Source: Protopterus annectens
Lineage: Eukaryota > Chordata > Ceratodontiformes > Protopteridae
Direction: 5' to 3'
Assembly: GCF_019279795.1 (NCBI RefSeq)
Contig: NC_056743.1
Span: 627,183,733-627,247,732 of the forward strand
Length of the DNA: 64,000 nucleotides
The position numbers were made by a program, and so were the translations under genes. The number at the start of each line of letters is the position of its first letter. Positions within the stretch are counted from its first letter, which is position 1. Shown piece by piece: positions 20,734 through 32,427 of this stretch. The notes beneath the pieces were generated by a model, which was not told the DNA's origin, made no database searches, and saw nothing but the letters and a program-made list of their open reading frames with translations.

Positions 20734-22180
20734 CTAAATAGCATTAGGAGCAGCTATGAGGCCCTGCAGATCTGCAGTGGCAAAGCCTGCCCTGGATTTA
20801 GAGTAGAGTGGTAAATGATAGTGCTTTGTAAAGGTGTGCACTGAACTCCAGGTAGCAGCCTCTAAAATGTCTTTGGTTGGTACTCCCCTGAGGAAGGCTG
20901 CTGAAGTGGCTGCTGCTCTGGCTGAATGTGGCCTAATGCCCTTAGGCACTGGCTTGCCATGTTGTGAATAGCAGAAACGAATGCAGTGGCCTATCCACTT
21001 TGAAATAGTCTGCTTTGAGATAACCTTTCCTTGTGATCCTTCAGCATATGCCACTAGTAGTTGCTCTTTCTGAAAGCTTTGGTTCTGTTCAAGTAGAAGC
21101 GTAGCTGTCTGTGTATGCCCAAAGAATGCATAATTCTCTCCCCATATTCTGTGGGTTTGGATAAAAAGTAGGCAGATGATTAGTTTGGTTAAGGGCCACA
21201 ATGGACACTACCTTAGGCATAAATGTCGGGTTTGTCCTCAGAGAAACCCTGTCCGGATAAAAAATGATAAAAGGTTCCACAGCCATGAGTGCCTGTAACT
21301 CTGAGACTCGTCTTGCAGAGGTTACTGCTAGGAGCAGAGCTGTTTTCCAAGATAAAAACTTTATATCAGCTGCAGCGGCTGGCTCAAAAGGAGGCAGGGT
21401 GAGTTTTTCCAAGACATAATTGAGGTCCCATGCAGGTATTGGTGATCTCCTTTGAGGCCTTAAGTTTTTGGCTCCACTGAGGTACTGCCTTAAAGGATGA
21501 GAAAAGATTGGTGGCTCTGTATTGTAATGAGCCGAAATGGCAGAGGCATGAATTTTAATTGATGAAAAGGATAGGCCTTTGTCCAGCATCTCAGTTAAGA
21601 ATTGCAAAATCTGAGGGATATTTGGTACAGATGTGTCAATTCCTCGTGCCTGGTTCCAAGCACAGAATCTCTTCCATTTTCCAGCGTAAGATTTTCTGGT
21701 ACTAGGCCTTCTGGCCTCCAAAATGACATCCATCACAGCTTTAGTGAGAGGCGCGTTTTGTATGACTACATTATCCACCATGCTGCCAGATTTAAGGTCT
21801 TTAGTTGGCTGTACAGGATCCGATTGTTTTGTTGGGATAATAGATGTGGTATTTGAGGCAAGGTCCAAGCCGGGCATTGAGACAAGTTCCTTAGGATTGG
21901 ATACCAGTACTGGCAGGGCCAGTCTGGGGTAATAAGTATCATCTTTGTCTTCTCTTGTCTGACCTTTAGGAGTACCTTGGGGAGGAGAGGCAGTGGAGGA
22001 AAGGCATATACTGCTAAGCTTTTCCAGCTGAAAGATAGGGCGTCCACTTTCCATGCTTGTCTGTGATAAGTCCTTGTGCAGAATCTTTTTAGTTGGTAGT
22101 TGTGAGGAGAGGCAAATAGATCTATATCTGGGCATCCCCATTTCCTTATCATGCTGAAGACTTGTGGATCCAATTTCCAC
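20734..22180 (-). pseudogene. Element F tyrosine recombinase, one frameshift near 21150
   Basis: Two frames join to a full YR. The frame 22180 to 21089 has an N-terminal segment overlapping RNase H, then LEARRPSTRKSYAGKWKRFCAWNQ, FSSIKIHASAISAHYN, and SARRVSELQALMAVEPF (first catalytic Arg). The frame 21201 to 20734 has ISKQTISKWIGHCIRFCYS, IRPHSARAAATSAAFLRGV (His-x-x-Arg) and ILEAATWSSVHTFTKHYHLPL (Trp/His, Tyr), and ends DLQGLIAAPNAI just before the ICR. All catalytic residues are kept; a single indel near 21150 breaks continuity. Confidence 0.88.
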
Positions 22181-23715
22181 TCGTGAGGATCCATGAGGTT
22201 TCTGCTTAGTTCATCTGCCAGAGTATTTATGTTTCCTGGCAGGAATTGTGCCTGCTGATGTACTTGGTAAGTCCATGCTGTGTCGCACAAAGTCATGGCT
22301 AGTCTGCAAAGGGGGTAAGAATAAGTGCCTCCCTGCTTGTTTATATACCACATGACCATGGTGTTGTCAGTCTATCAGTAGTTGTCCCCGATGAACTAGG
22401 TCCTTGAAGGCTGTCAGGGCATTCTGAACAGCTAGCATCTCTTTTTGATTGACATGTAGATGCATTTGGTTTGCGGACCATGTGCCTGGAATACATCTTC
22501 CTGCCATGTGGGCTCCCCAGGCATAATCTGATGCATCCGTTTTTAATGTCTGCCTGGCTGGGGGTCAAGTGATTGGCTGTCTCTTGTTCTGGTGACAAGC
22601 CTTCGCCCACCATCGAAACTCCTGCTGCAGGCAGGGAATGAGGGTAATAATTGTTTCCAGGCTGTGGCAATGTTGAGTCCAAACACTTTTAAGTACCATT
22701 AAGGTTTCCTCATATGCAGTCTCGCATATGGAATTAGTAGAATGCAGGATGCCATGAAGCCCAAAGCCTGCAGAAGTTTTCTTGCAGATAACTGGGCCTT
22801 TGTTGCCAACAAGTTGAAAAAGGTAGTCAGTTGCCTTTGTCTGGCGTGAGATAAGCCATCTGGGCAGTTGTATTTAAGCTTGCACCCAGGAATATCTCTT
22901 GAGAGGGTACTAGTTTTGATTTCTTTTCGATGACTGTGTACATCTAGGCCTGTTAGAAATCTCTTTACAAATGCCAGATGCTGTAGTACAATGTCCTTGT
23001 TCTCTGCTTGAATGAGGCAGTCGTGCAAGTAAGGACATATTTGTATTCCTCTTTGTCTGCAGAATGCAATTACTGGTGCCAGGCACTTTGCAAAGACCCT
23101 GGGCAAAGTAGATAAGCCAAAGGGCAGAGCAGAAAATTGGTAGTGCATTGAGCCAGCTTTGAATCTGAGGTATCTTCTGCATGTTTGTCTGATTGGGACA
23201 TGCAGGTATGCCTCGTTTAGGTCTAAAGTCACAAGCCAAGCCTTTTTGCCCAGCATGGGCAGAAGTTGCTGTACAGTCAACATTTTGAATTTTGGTGTAT
23301 CCAGATATGTGTTTAGAATAGATAGGTCCAGTACTGGTCTCCAGTTCTTGTCCTTTCTTGGTACCAAGAACAGTCTTGAATAAAATCCTTGTCCCTGCTC
23401 TTGCTCTGGTACTTGTTGAATGGCTCTCATGTCCATGAGGAATGAGACTTGCTTTTGTGCCTCCGCCCATTGATGTTTTGGCAGGTCTGGCCAACTGTTT
23501 GCCTTTGGCAGGTATGGAAATGAAACTTGTAGCCTTGTGACACTGTCTAGGACCCATTTGTCCTGGGTTATGTGCCAATTTTGAGAAAAAAGTGCTAGTT
23601 TTCCCCCTAAAGGCGCTGCCAGAAGATAAGTGCTTGGTGCAGGCAGGGGGAAGTCATTGGGACTGTTTCCTGTATGGCTGTGATTTGTCTTCTCCACTTT
23701 TGGGGGTAGAAGCAC
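21766..23715 (-). pseudogene. Element F pol (RT-RNase H)
   Basis: The RT frame (23715 to 22699) has LGGKLALFSQNWHI, WRPVLDLSILNTYLD, LVTLDLNEAYLHVPI (motif A), FSALPFGLSTLPRVFAKC (motif B), and motif C as YLHDC, where the first catalytic Asp is His. That substitution alone should abolish polymerisation. RNase H blocks follow in two other frames: MVMWYINKQGGTYSYPLC and ADELSRNLMDPHEWKLDP to 21766. The gag overlap is at least 62 nt in the +1 frame, as in D, K and I. Confidence 0.86.
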
Positions 23716-25451
23716 CCCACTGTTTAGACCTGTATGGACCTTGGGGCTGGGATCTGCCTCTTGGGCGTCTGTATCTGCCCCTTTGTGGTCTGTCTGACAC
23801 CGGAAAGGACCAATTCTTTGTAGGCCAGTGTCTGCTAAATCTTGGAGGCTGCACCTGTAAGAAATCCTTAACAGTTTGCATAGATTTAGCTTTGTCCTCC
23901 ATTTTCTTCAACACTTCTGCTTTAACACCAAACAAGGTATCATGCTGCAATGGAGCATCCAATAATTTTGCTTTGACATGATCAGGCAGATTTTGTTCCT
24001 TTAACCAAGCATGCCTCCTGATGACAGAACCCGTAACAGTGGCCCTGCAGGAGGCCTCCAAAGAATCAAAACCACATTGCAAAGTATGCTTTCCAACTTG
24101 TTCAGTTGCATGCAATAAATCCTGCATTTCTTTGTTTTCTGCACATTCAGAATTTATCAACATTTTCTGTTTAAGCAGTGACATAATATATTGCTGATAT
24201 TTGAGCATATGAAATTGACAATTTAAAGCCCTCACAGCCAAAGTAGCAGAAGTATAAACCTGTTTCCCCCATCTGTCTAGTGCCCTTGAATCTCTATCAG
24301 AGGGGATAGGGTTTTTTTTGCTGTAGAAGCCTTGACCCCTTTGGGACCCTGAGAAATAGCTTCTGGGTCAGCAGCAGGGTTTTTATAAAGAAATTTATGT
24401 GAATCTGGAACCCTGTAGTATCTGTCTGGTTTAACAGGGGCAGGAGGTAGAGTCAGGAGAAAGTCCGGACTCTGAAAATACATCATCCACACTGTCTAAC
24501 ACAGGAGGAATAGCCAAAGGCCTGTGCTGAGGTAGTAACAGAAAATCTCTAAACCTTTTCTTGGATTCTGAGTAGTCTTGGCTCTCCCAGTGGAAGTGCT
24601 CCCTCATGGTATGCAGGGTTTCCCCAAAAGAATAATCCTCAGGCGGTGAGGCTTAAGGGATAGATTCTTCAGCATCAGAATCCTCATAAGGAGGAAGAGA
24701 GTATTCCTGTTCAGAAGAGGAGTCTAGAGGAAATGGAAACCTGATCTGAAGATTCATATTCGGTCTCTTGCCTAGGCCTCTTGTCAGGAGAGGGGATGGG
24801 AGCCCCTGATCAAGGTAATTAGGTCTTCGGCCATTTTGAGCATCTGTTTTTTAGGCATGGTAGTCTGTCCAGGAGAATGCTGTACTTGTTTCTTTGTCTT
24901 TAGAACTGCTTTAGTCTTTGCTTTGGAAACTGTAGTAGGCTTTACATATAACTGTGTAGGTCTGAAGACACCCTCAGAAGCCGATGCCTGCTCAGCGGCT
25001 CCGCGCCCATCAGAGGGAATAGTTTCCGAGTGTCCAATACCTTGAGCATCCAGACACCTAGCTGCTCCACATGGGAGTTGTCAGCGGCCTGTGGCTCTGA
25101 TGTAGCGGGTGCCAGGGGCTGCAAAAGCGCCTCACTGAGAACCGGTGACTGGCTTAGCGGAAGCCTCGTTTTGTTTTGGAACTCTGATGCCTGTCCTTTT
25201 CTTTTTCCTTGCATTTTTTATAAACTCCGGTCGTTGGTTGTTCCGACGGCATTATATAATTGAATCTTCGGCCAAAGTAATGAAAGGCAAAATTGTACAG
25301 ACGCTTAATAGTGCGTTGGTTAAATCTAGCACAAAACCGACAGCTAGCAACGTTGTGATCAGGGCCTAGGCAAGGAACACATTAAGAATGAAAATCCTTA
25401 TGAGGTAATTTGCTTCCCACAAGAAATACAATTGTTAACTTTTTCTGACAT
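23654..25451 (-). pseudogene. Element F gag
   Basis: ATG at 25451 starts MSEKVNNC, but an extra base within the zinc cluster (near 25410) breaks the frame at once. Fragments: GRGAEPLSRHRLL-type middle, PPAPVKPDRYYRVPDSHKFLYKNPAADPEAISQGPKG (24440-24340) and VRALNCQFHMLKYQQYIMSLLKQK (24241 onward). RRHAWLKEQNLPDHVKAKLLDAP and MQTVKDFLQVQPPRFSRHWPTKNWSFP follow, then an Arg-rich tail to 23654. A run of T at 24313-24320 coincides with another frame change. Confidence 0.83.
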
Positions 25452-25559
25452 CGGACTGGAGCAAGAAAAAAGTTTCCCCAATGGGGTACTTAGCTTTAAT
25501 GAAGACTTTGGATCTGAAATTTGTTTTTGAAAATCTCATGAGTCTGCCAACCGGCACTT

Positions 25560-25768
25560 GCGAACTGCTTTGGCTTCGGGCACCGCGCGGCAAGAAAGAC
25601 TGAAGAAAATGGAGTCGGCTGCATCTTTTATAACCCTGGCACTCTGACGTCAGGGAAGAGGCGACAGCAACCGATGCCGGACCTAGACTTTGGAATTCAG
25701 GCCGACTGCGGGTAGCCTGCCAGCAGGATAACCCAATTGTAATGACTGCAACAGTGAAACACGAACAT
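25560..25768 (-). repeat. Element F 5' terminal repeat with TATA box
   Basis: In the minus sense it starts ATGTTCGTGTTTCACTGTTG and contains GGGTTATAAAAGATGC (about 25624-25639), then CTTCAGTCTTTCTTGCC and the gag leader. Confidence 0.87.
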
Positions 25769-27705
25769 CCATCAAAAGGGGCATTGGTGAAAGTGGACTT
25801 GAATGGTTCCGCAAAATTACACAAGCGCATCTAGGAGTCACGCACTTACGGCAACTCCCGAACCTGCTGCTCTACTCGCTCCATCAGCCACACAAGAAAT
25901 AAGCCGCATGGAGGAGTGGACTATAGAATTTAGGGTGGACAACTGAGCAGAAATCTTGTCAGGGACTCCCTCAGTACATGTACCCTGTATAGAATCTCCC
26001 AACTCCTTAAGGAGGTCCCTCTGCAATCTCATGAAGTGAGTGAGACAGTTCAATGATCGAAGAGTAAAAGCCGCTGAACTGAAGACACTCTTTCCCATAC
26101 CTGTCCATCTGTCGAGACTCCTTATTCGGCAGATGGACAGAAGTAGTAGTCTCAGCAAGCTCCTTCTTAGTGGCCGCCGCCACCACCATGATATCTACGG
26201 GGACACCTTTGGACAAAAAATATTTTTTGGAGGGGCAGAAAGAAACTTGTTGGGTCTCCTATGGGCTGGCTCCATGGCATCGGGAGTATCCCACATGTTT
26301 TGACTAACTAAATCCATCAGTTCGTCAAAAGGTGGAGACACCCAAGAGGCAGAAGGTTGAGCCCCGAAAGCCTTCAGGTACAGAGACTCCTCATCAGAAG
26401 GGTCAACAGTGGGCCAGCCACATCTCTGCTTAAGACTCTCCAGGATGTCCATGAAGGAAACATCATCAGAGGATGACTTGGGGGGACCCTTCTGACTCCT
26501 CGAGGTCAGTGTCAGATGTCAAAGACTCCTCCTGGGAGTCAACATGCTTCCTCTTGCATGTCTTCTTCCTGCGGGGCTCCTCAGAAGGGCATTCTGGGGA
26601 GGTAAAGGAAGAGTGGGGACCACCAGCTGGTGTCGCCTGAGGCCGAGGGTCTCTGCGGTCTCCGGAGAGAGTAGGGGCCGAGACTGAAGTGGGTGCTCTA
26701 GGGGGGGAAGAGTGCTGGTACCTTTGGTGGCAACTGGTGACTTGGACAGTACGCTCATCATCTTGAATGCCGATCTCTCCGACTCCAAGGACCTCTCCCG
26801 CTCCTAAGAGACAGAGGATGCCATAGGCGCCAGCGCTATCGGCTCTGAGATAGACGCAGGGTCCGAACTCACCCTAGCCAAAGTGCAGAGAGGGAGACTG
26901 AAACGAAGATAGATTCCAACCTTCCTTGTTGGCGTCGACTGGAGAGCTTCGGCCCCTGGACACAACGGACAACACCAAAAGTGGTGGAGCAGAGCTTGGC
27001 TCCGAAGCAACCGCAAGTGGAGCTGGAGCAGAGGGTTCCACCGATGGCACCAAGCCCTCCGACAAACCAGCTTGGCTTGGAGGAGGAATAACAATCAAGG
27101 GTACAACAGGTTTCATAGGCTCCGGAACAGACTGGGTCACAGCTGACAATTTAGATAGAGCAGACAACTTCAACAGTCTCAGGACTATCCTTCTCCACAT
27201 CTTCATCCGAAAGGCTCCTGGAAGACCTGGAGGACATAGTCGGGGATCTTGATCTTGGAGGAATAGCAGGTTCCATAAATTCAGTGGTCGGCTCCGACAA
27301 ACTAGGATCCAACCCAGTTACCACAATGCTGCTTCTCAGTCAGCTCCGAAGGCAGTGGAGCCGATGAGGCCGATTTTGCCACTTTAGGAGGCAGCTCTGA
27401 GACACCAGCCGGTGCCGGAGAAGGTCTTTTCGAAGACTTAGCAGATTTAGTGAACTTGGAAGAAGAGGAAGAGCTAGACCAGGCTTCCTCAAAGGAAGGC
27501 TTTAAAAGACCCTTTAGAATTAGTTTGTTCCTTCTCTCTTAAGCACTCTAGGGGAGAAGGCATGACAAAACAAGCAAGTCTCTTGCAAATGGATGACCCT
27601 TAAGCAATAGACACAGACCATGACCATCCGTCAATGACATTTTTGGGAGCACTTCATGCATTTCTTGAAGCCTGAAGGCTTGTGCTCCTTAACCTCTTTA
27701 GACAT
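25769..27705 (-). pseudogene. X2 gag (divergent family X), C-terminus missing
   Basis: ATG at 27705 gives MSKEVKEHKPSGFKKCMKCSQK, a short Cys pair in place of the usual cluster, then Ser/Pro-rich sequence. Recognisable conserved blocks: FDELMDLVSQNMWDTPDAMEPAHRRPNKFLSAPPKN (26350-26240) and SRQMDRYGKECLQFSG / LDRWTGMGKSVFSSAAFTLRSLNCLTHFMRLQRDLLKE. The second block parallels LDRWGKKVYTSATLAMRALNCQFHMLKYQ of the other families. The end FTNAPFDG parallels LLDAPLQ. After this the frame runs into the F insertion point and the rest of gag and pol is absent. Many stops. Confidence 0.7.
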
Positions 27706-28434
27706 TCACACAGACGAAAGGAGAAGAAAAGAGAAGTAAAAGGGGAGGACTAGGTCCTCTAACTAAAACGGCCTAGTCCAGAAAATAAAGGCACAGCTAG
27801 GTCTTCTAACTTAAACAGACCAGCGAAAATTCACACACACAGAAAAACCCTTTCACACAGAAAACCCTGAATCTGCTAAAAGATTAACAGAGGAAGCTGA
27901 AACTGGAGTTTCGAACAATGAACTCCACCACCATAATAATCAACACCAGTGGATAACCGCCAAAAAAACAAACTGCTCTACAAAACTGTAGACTGGAAAA
28001 AAAAACACTAGCATTATCAAGCTATCCGAACTAATAAGTATGAAACTGTTACACAGAATACCACAAAGCACAATAACAGGCCCAAGGCCAACGCTTGCAC
28101 CAAAGGGTGCAAAGGAGCTAATTATCTACAAATTAGTAACCTACACTAAAATGCCAATGCAACAACAATTGTACTACACTAATAAATAAACTTTGAACAA
28201 GATTTTAAACAATGTAAGCAAGAAAAAAAGTTAACCCTTAGCCAGAGCCAAGAGAAGCACAACCGAATTCGACATGGCAAACGAGATCTGGGGTTTGTAC
28301 TGGTGCACTATGGGATACCTGCTTAGCCACAAGCCAACCAGAAGTCTTTGAGCTGATAAATCGGCCGAGTCGGAGCAGAGGATCGGCTCAGAACCCATAT
28401 GTGAAAATGAAGGTGAGATTGGACTACACAACAT
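27706..28434 (-). repeat. X2 5' leader and terminal repeat
   Basis: 28260-28434 is the inverted partner of 18760-18905. Between it and gag lies about 500 bases of A-rich leader without coding similarity. Confidence 0.75.
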
Positions 28435-29838
28435 GTACCATTAAAACATCAAAACAGAAATTATAACTGGTACCTAGAAAGGACTAACAAGCATCTGCAC
28501 AAGGAAAGGTCTTTTAAACAGAAGAATTTTGTTCATATACATTCAAAAGGTAGGACTAAGCAAGTACATTGAGCACATATACGGTCTTTACTCATGCTGC
28601 AGTAAAATTTAAAGATCAATTGCAAGCATTTACCATATTACACTATTGTGAAGACATCCTGCAGATGGCGTAACCAAGTAACAATACCCTGCAAGAGTTG
28701 CAAATTAATCTAAGCGGTCACACTTTGGACTGTATTAGGTAGCAATTAACCCAGTTATTTTGCTTTGGAATGTACTAGGTAGCTTAATAGACGTAAGTAA
28801 ATAAAACATGAGTTAGCACAGGGCTGGATAGGTTCCAATACAGTGAACTTTGTTATAGTCAGCTTAACTATACTTTCTTAAAAAATAAACAGGTTTTGCA
28901 AACACAATTTGCCTGCACATCCACTTCAAGTGGCAAACTGCATCCTTCAGACATTAAATAAATAAAAAGCAAACAAATATATTGAGAACAGATGATTAAT
29001 TATATATCTAATATAAATCACTTTTTCTCAGACAGTCACAGCGAATGCAAGATAAAATAAAGATATACAGCTTCATAATTAATAGAAGAAAGAAGCATTC
29101 TGCCTCCAATCTCATCTCCAGAACAAAAATAACTTGACTTGCTCAAATTTAGCGCGCAACTGACAAATAAACGTAAGACAAAGATAAATGGATAAGAAGA
29201 CCACAACAATGACAAGGCAGATGGAATGAGAAACATCAATCAAGTATAGCAACTTCATTCAGACATGCTGCTTAGTCTTGAAATGTTGTAGTTTCACCGC
29301 AACACATTGTTACTCTGTTGGCAGCTAGCAAACCATAATCTGATCATTAGAAATTGTAGACTGCAAGGTAGATCCAATGCAATTAAGTGATCAGCAATGC
29401 TTTGCATATTAACTGTAAAACAAATATTTGAGTAAAAATTAAGTGAGCTAGACCACAGGGCCCATTTTCAGCCACACCTATTTCTACAGCTGGGTAGAAG
29501 TACCAGTAAAAACATTTCAGTCACTATATAAATTCAACACCACCACAAGTAGTAGTAGTAGTGAGAGAATATGACTATAGTGAAAAATGTGGCATGGCAA
29601 TCCCCCAAACTGCATGCCCTGTATGACAGACAACAAAAAAAAAAAAAAAAAGGTATTCCAGAAAGCTAGAGTTGGGTCTGGTATCCACCTGTGACCCAGG
29701 AAGTGACAGGCCAAGACTACAAAGGATTAGTCCAGATATAAAATCAGCTTAGCTAGCAAATTTAGAAGACCCTCTCTTGGATACCCTTCCCTGTGGGAGG
29801 AAAAAAAGGACAGAGTTGAAGTTTCAAGTAGTTTACTC
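28435..29838. other. Unassigned AT-rich sequence with simple repeats
   Basis: No open frame with recognisable similarity. It contains a short AGT tandem (29548-29562) and a 17-A run (29635-29651), the latter possibly the worn tail of an old retroposon read on the plus strand. Confidence 0.4.
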
Positions 29839-30395
29839 AGTTAAGCAGCTAGATGGACTAAATGTTATGACAGAATATACTGATGTGGGACTGAGCTAAT
29901 CTCTGGAGATGCAGTACCCATATGAATGACTGAACAGAGAGGCAATACATTTTAGAGGAGGTTAAAGTAGCGTCAGGGCATATTCTAACAGGAGTATAAG
30001 GGTGCCACTGCCTCAGGTAACTCTGCTTGGTAAGCAGGGTGGTGAGCACATGACCAAAGACTGCATTTGGCATGTAATTTTTGACTCTCTCATTGTGGGT
30101 TGAGAATCAGAGTATGTCTATCGAGCCAAAGGCAAAGATATTTCAATTCCTAAATCCAGTCCAGACACACAAAATGGCTGTAAGAGGAAAGTTCGTTTTC
30201 CTATAATTTAATGAAAACTCACAAAGGTAAACCAAGTGTCTTTGGAAGTTGGGATGAGAAAGGCCAGTTCGGTGGAAAAGATGCAAGTTTACAGAAGTAC
30301 TCGATTTTGAGGAATTATAAAACACAAGAGGTTAAATACATATGCTAAAACGTAGAAAGTATAATTGCGTAAAATCTTACCATAACAGTAGATAT
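29839..30395. repeat. 557-bp direct repeat, copy 1
   Basis: Repeated at 31594-32150 at a constant offset of 1755 with only two differences (30015 A/G and 30232 C/T). Its last 38 bases are the left tip of DIRS element G (AGTATAATTGCGTAAAATC ...), so the repeat is not Penelope sequence. It flanks the Penelope fragment. Confidence 0.93.
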
Positions 30396-30509
30396 GACAA
30401 AACAAAACAAAGCCAGTGAGGGATGATGGAAACGCCAATAAATATCCACAGGCAATAGTAGAAATGCACAAAGCACCACAAATAAAACTCACGAGTTTAT
30501 TTAACGCAA

Positions 30510-30575
30510 AATCCTTTTTGATATAGCTTGTTTTCGTTACACAATGCAACTTCATCAGACAAAAAACAGGGAGGA
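30510..30575 (-). ncRNA. Candidate hammerhead-like motif in Penelope 3' tail
   Basis: In the minus sense, CTGATGA (30558-30552) is followed by A, then GTTGC-ATTGT-GTAAC able to form a 5-bp stem, then GAAA (30535-30532). CUGAUGA, stem II, GAAA is the conserved core of hammerhead ribozymes, which are known in Penelope-like elements. Stem III and the cleavage site are not convincing by eye and one extra A lies before stem II. Confidence 0.35.
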
Positions 30576-30684
30576 GTCCCTGAGTATATATACACACATG
30601 ATTGATGAATAATTAAGTAAATTGAAACCAATCGAGTTTTTTACAAAAGGACAAACGAAAATGTATATTTAAAATACTTTAAAA

Positions 30685-30711
30685 ATATATTATATACATA
30701 TATATATATAT
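30685..30711. repeat. AT-rich simple repeat
   Basis: TATA/ATAT run inside the Penelope 3' region. Confidence 0.6.
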
Positions 30712-30814
30712 GTTAAAACATATTCCAAGACATAGAAAAAACTTTATAAGTTGATAATTCAATACAAAGAAATAAATGTAACTTGTATAGTATATATAAA
30801 AAAACTAAAACAAG

Positions 30815-31593
30815 TTATATACTAATAGCCTTAAGCTTCAATAAAGGTTTAATAGAGATGTAATCATTTAAACCAGGTTCCTTGTTTGATTCTAAAAGAA
30901 TCTGCCAGTAAGTTTCCTGACATTCCAATTTTACCTGCCATGGCCCACCTCTGGGATCTTTATTAACACCTTCTAGTACAAAAAACTGGTATTTAGCTGT
31001 AGGGCATACTAATGTGTGCTTATACAGAGCATTGGTATTATTCTTTTTGGATATGTCGTACATATGCTCATAAATTCTACGTTTTAATGTACGCTCTGTT
31101 TTGCCCACATAGTATGCTGGACAATATAAACAACAAGCTAAATAGACTACTCCATGACTATTACAGTTGAAGTATGCTGTACCCCGGATGGTTTTATTGT
31201 GAACTGAAAGATGTATTTCTTCTTTGTGCACAATGTAAGAACATTGTGCACATGATCCACATCTATAGGTACCTTTACGTCTATGAGATGTATGTCGATG
31301 GAAAAATCCTGTTTCCAATATATTTTTAACATTTTTCCCTTTACGGAAAACAGTTCTAATATCCTTGCCATGTATATTTTCCAGGTCAGTAATGTCCTTG
31401 AATATGTCCCATTCCTTGCAAACAATCTCCTGAATAACACTAGAGTTTGCACTAAACCCTGTAATAAAAGCTTTTTTGTAATCTGTTTGGTCATTGGAAC
31501 TAACAGGGACATTAACAGGTGTTCCCAAACCTAAAATTGGTCTGAACCTGTCCTTTCTTCCCTCTTTGACTTCCCCCCCATATGTTGTAAATA
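30815..31593 (-). pseudogene. Penelope GIY-YIG endonuclease domain
   Basis: An open frame of 237 residues from 31528 (first codon TTG, so not a true start), truncated at its N-terminal side by loss of RT. Order: a linker with FITGFSANSSVIQEIVCKEW, a Cys motif CGSCAQC, then the GIY-YIG nuclease block at about residues 125-190. This reads VVYLACC ... YYVGKTERTLKRRIYEHM, with the conserved Gly-Lys-Thr and Arg, followed by a KHTLVCP block. The C-terminal end is LESNKEPGLNDYISIKPLL. The domain would nick target DNA for target-primed reverse transcription. The frame itself is uninterrupted, unlike most frames here, consistent with a young insertion. Confidence 0.85.
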
Positions 31594-32150
31594 AGTTAAG
31601 CAGCTAGATGGACTAAATGTTATGACAGAATATACTGATGTGGGACTGAGCTAATCTCTGGAGATGCAGTACCCATATGAATGACTGAACAGAGAGGCAA
31701 TACATTTTAGAGGAGGTTAAAGTAGCGTCAGGGCATATTCTAACAGGAGTATAAGGGTGCCACTGCCTCGGGTAACTCTGCTTGGTAAGCAGGGTGGTGA
31801 GCACATGACCAAAGACTGCATTTGGCATGTAATTTTTGACTCTCTCATTGTGGGTTGAGAATCAGAGTATGTCTATCGAGCCAAAGGCAAAGATATTTCA
31901 ATTCCTAAATCCAGTCCAGACACACAAAATGGCTGTAAGAGGAAAGTTCGTTTTCCTATAATTTAATGAAAACTCACAAAGGTAAATCAAGTGTCTTTGG
32001 AAGTTGGGATGAGAAAGGCCAGTTCGGTGGAAAAGATGCAAGTTTACAGAAGTACTCGATTTTGAGGAATTATAAAACACAAGAGGTTAAATACATATGC
32101 TAAAACGTAGAAAGTATAATTGCGTAAAATCTTACCATAACAGTAGATAT
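31594..32150. repeat. 557-bp direct repeat, copy 2
   Basis: 99.6% identical to 29839-30395. It is contiguous on its right with the rest of the G left terminal repeat, so it marks the original, unbroken locus. Confidence 0.93.
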
Positions 32151-32427
32151 CCTTCTCTTCACTGCTGCGGTATTCTTCACTTAAGGGATCCCTGATAAGG
32201 GTAGTACAATGTCCAGCCAGTACACCAAAGCTTTATGTTTTCAAGGATGTCATGCATTACACGTATGCTCCCCACTTCACAGCATAGGGCATAAGGATGA
32301 CTTGCAGATGTACATACCTCAGAAATGAACAGCCTACGGAGGACCAACAGTCCAAGGAGAAAAGGAGGGACATATGCATTGAAGGGGGAAGAGGAAGGCA
32401 GCGAATACCACAACAGTGAAAAATGAG

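Larger units (their letters stand above)
20215..25768 (-). mobile_element. DIRS element F (family 1), full length, inserted in X2
   Basis: F is 5.55 kb from AGTACAGTTGTGCACAC to ACGAACAT, with complete terminal repeats, ICR, YR, pol and gag, all with some frame damage. Flanks are GGATGGAA on the left and CCATCAAAAG on the right; joined they give a plausible continuous X2 Gag reading (PFDGSI in the minus sense), so the insertion made no duplication. Confidence 0.92.
18725..28434 (-). mobile_element. DIRS element X2 (family X), pol-deleted, containing F
   Basis: The tips are AAAGAAGTTATGTACTC (18725) and GTGTAGTCCAATC in the minus sense at the right end (28434, ACAACAT). The two ends carry a long inverted repeat (about 18760-18900 against 28260-28425). 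Excluding F it is 4.16 kb: 3' repeat, ICR, YR, then directly the C-terminal half of gag. No RT or RNase H of this family is present. Left flank ends TCAAAA; no target duplication is seen. Confidence 0.85.
30396..31593 (-). mobile_element. Penelope-like element, 5'-truncated
   Basis: This 1.2-kb segment sits exactly between two copies of a 557-bp repeat. It holds a GIY-YIG endonuclease frame and about 420 bases of 3' sequence; the RT domain is missing. Orientation is minus, with the 3' end at 30396. 5' truncation and GIY-YIG downstream of RT are usual for Penelope-like elements. Confidence 0.85.

Noticed and set aside
26926-27252. Plus-strand frame in X2 gag as a Gly/Thr-rich protein
   Set aside because: It is antisense to Ser/Pro-rich Gag sequence; composition reflects the opposite strand.
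29858-30073. Frames duplicated at 29858-30325 and 31613-32080 as a repeated gene
   Set aside because: They are identical because of the 557-bp direct repeat; neither resembles a known protein.
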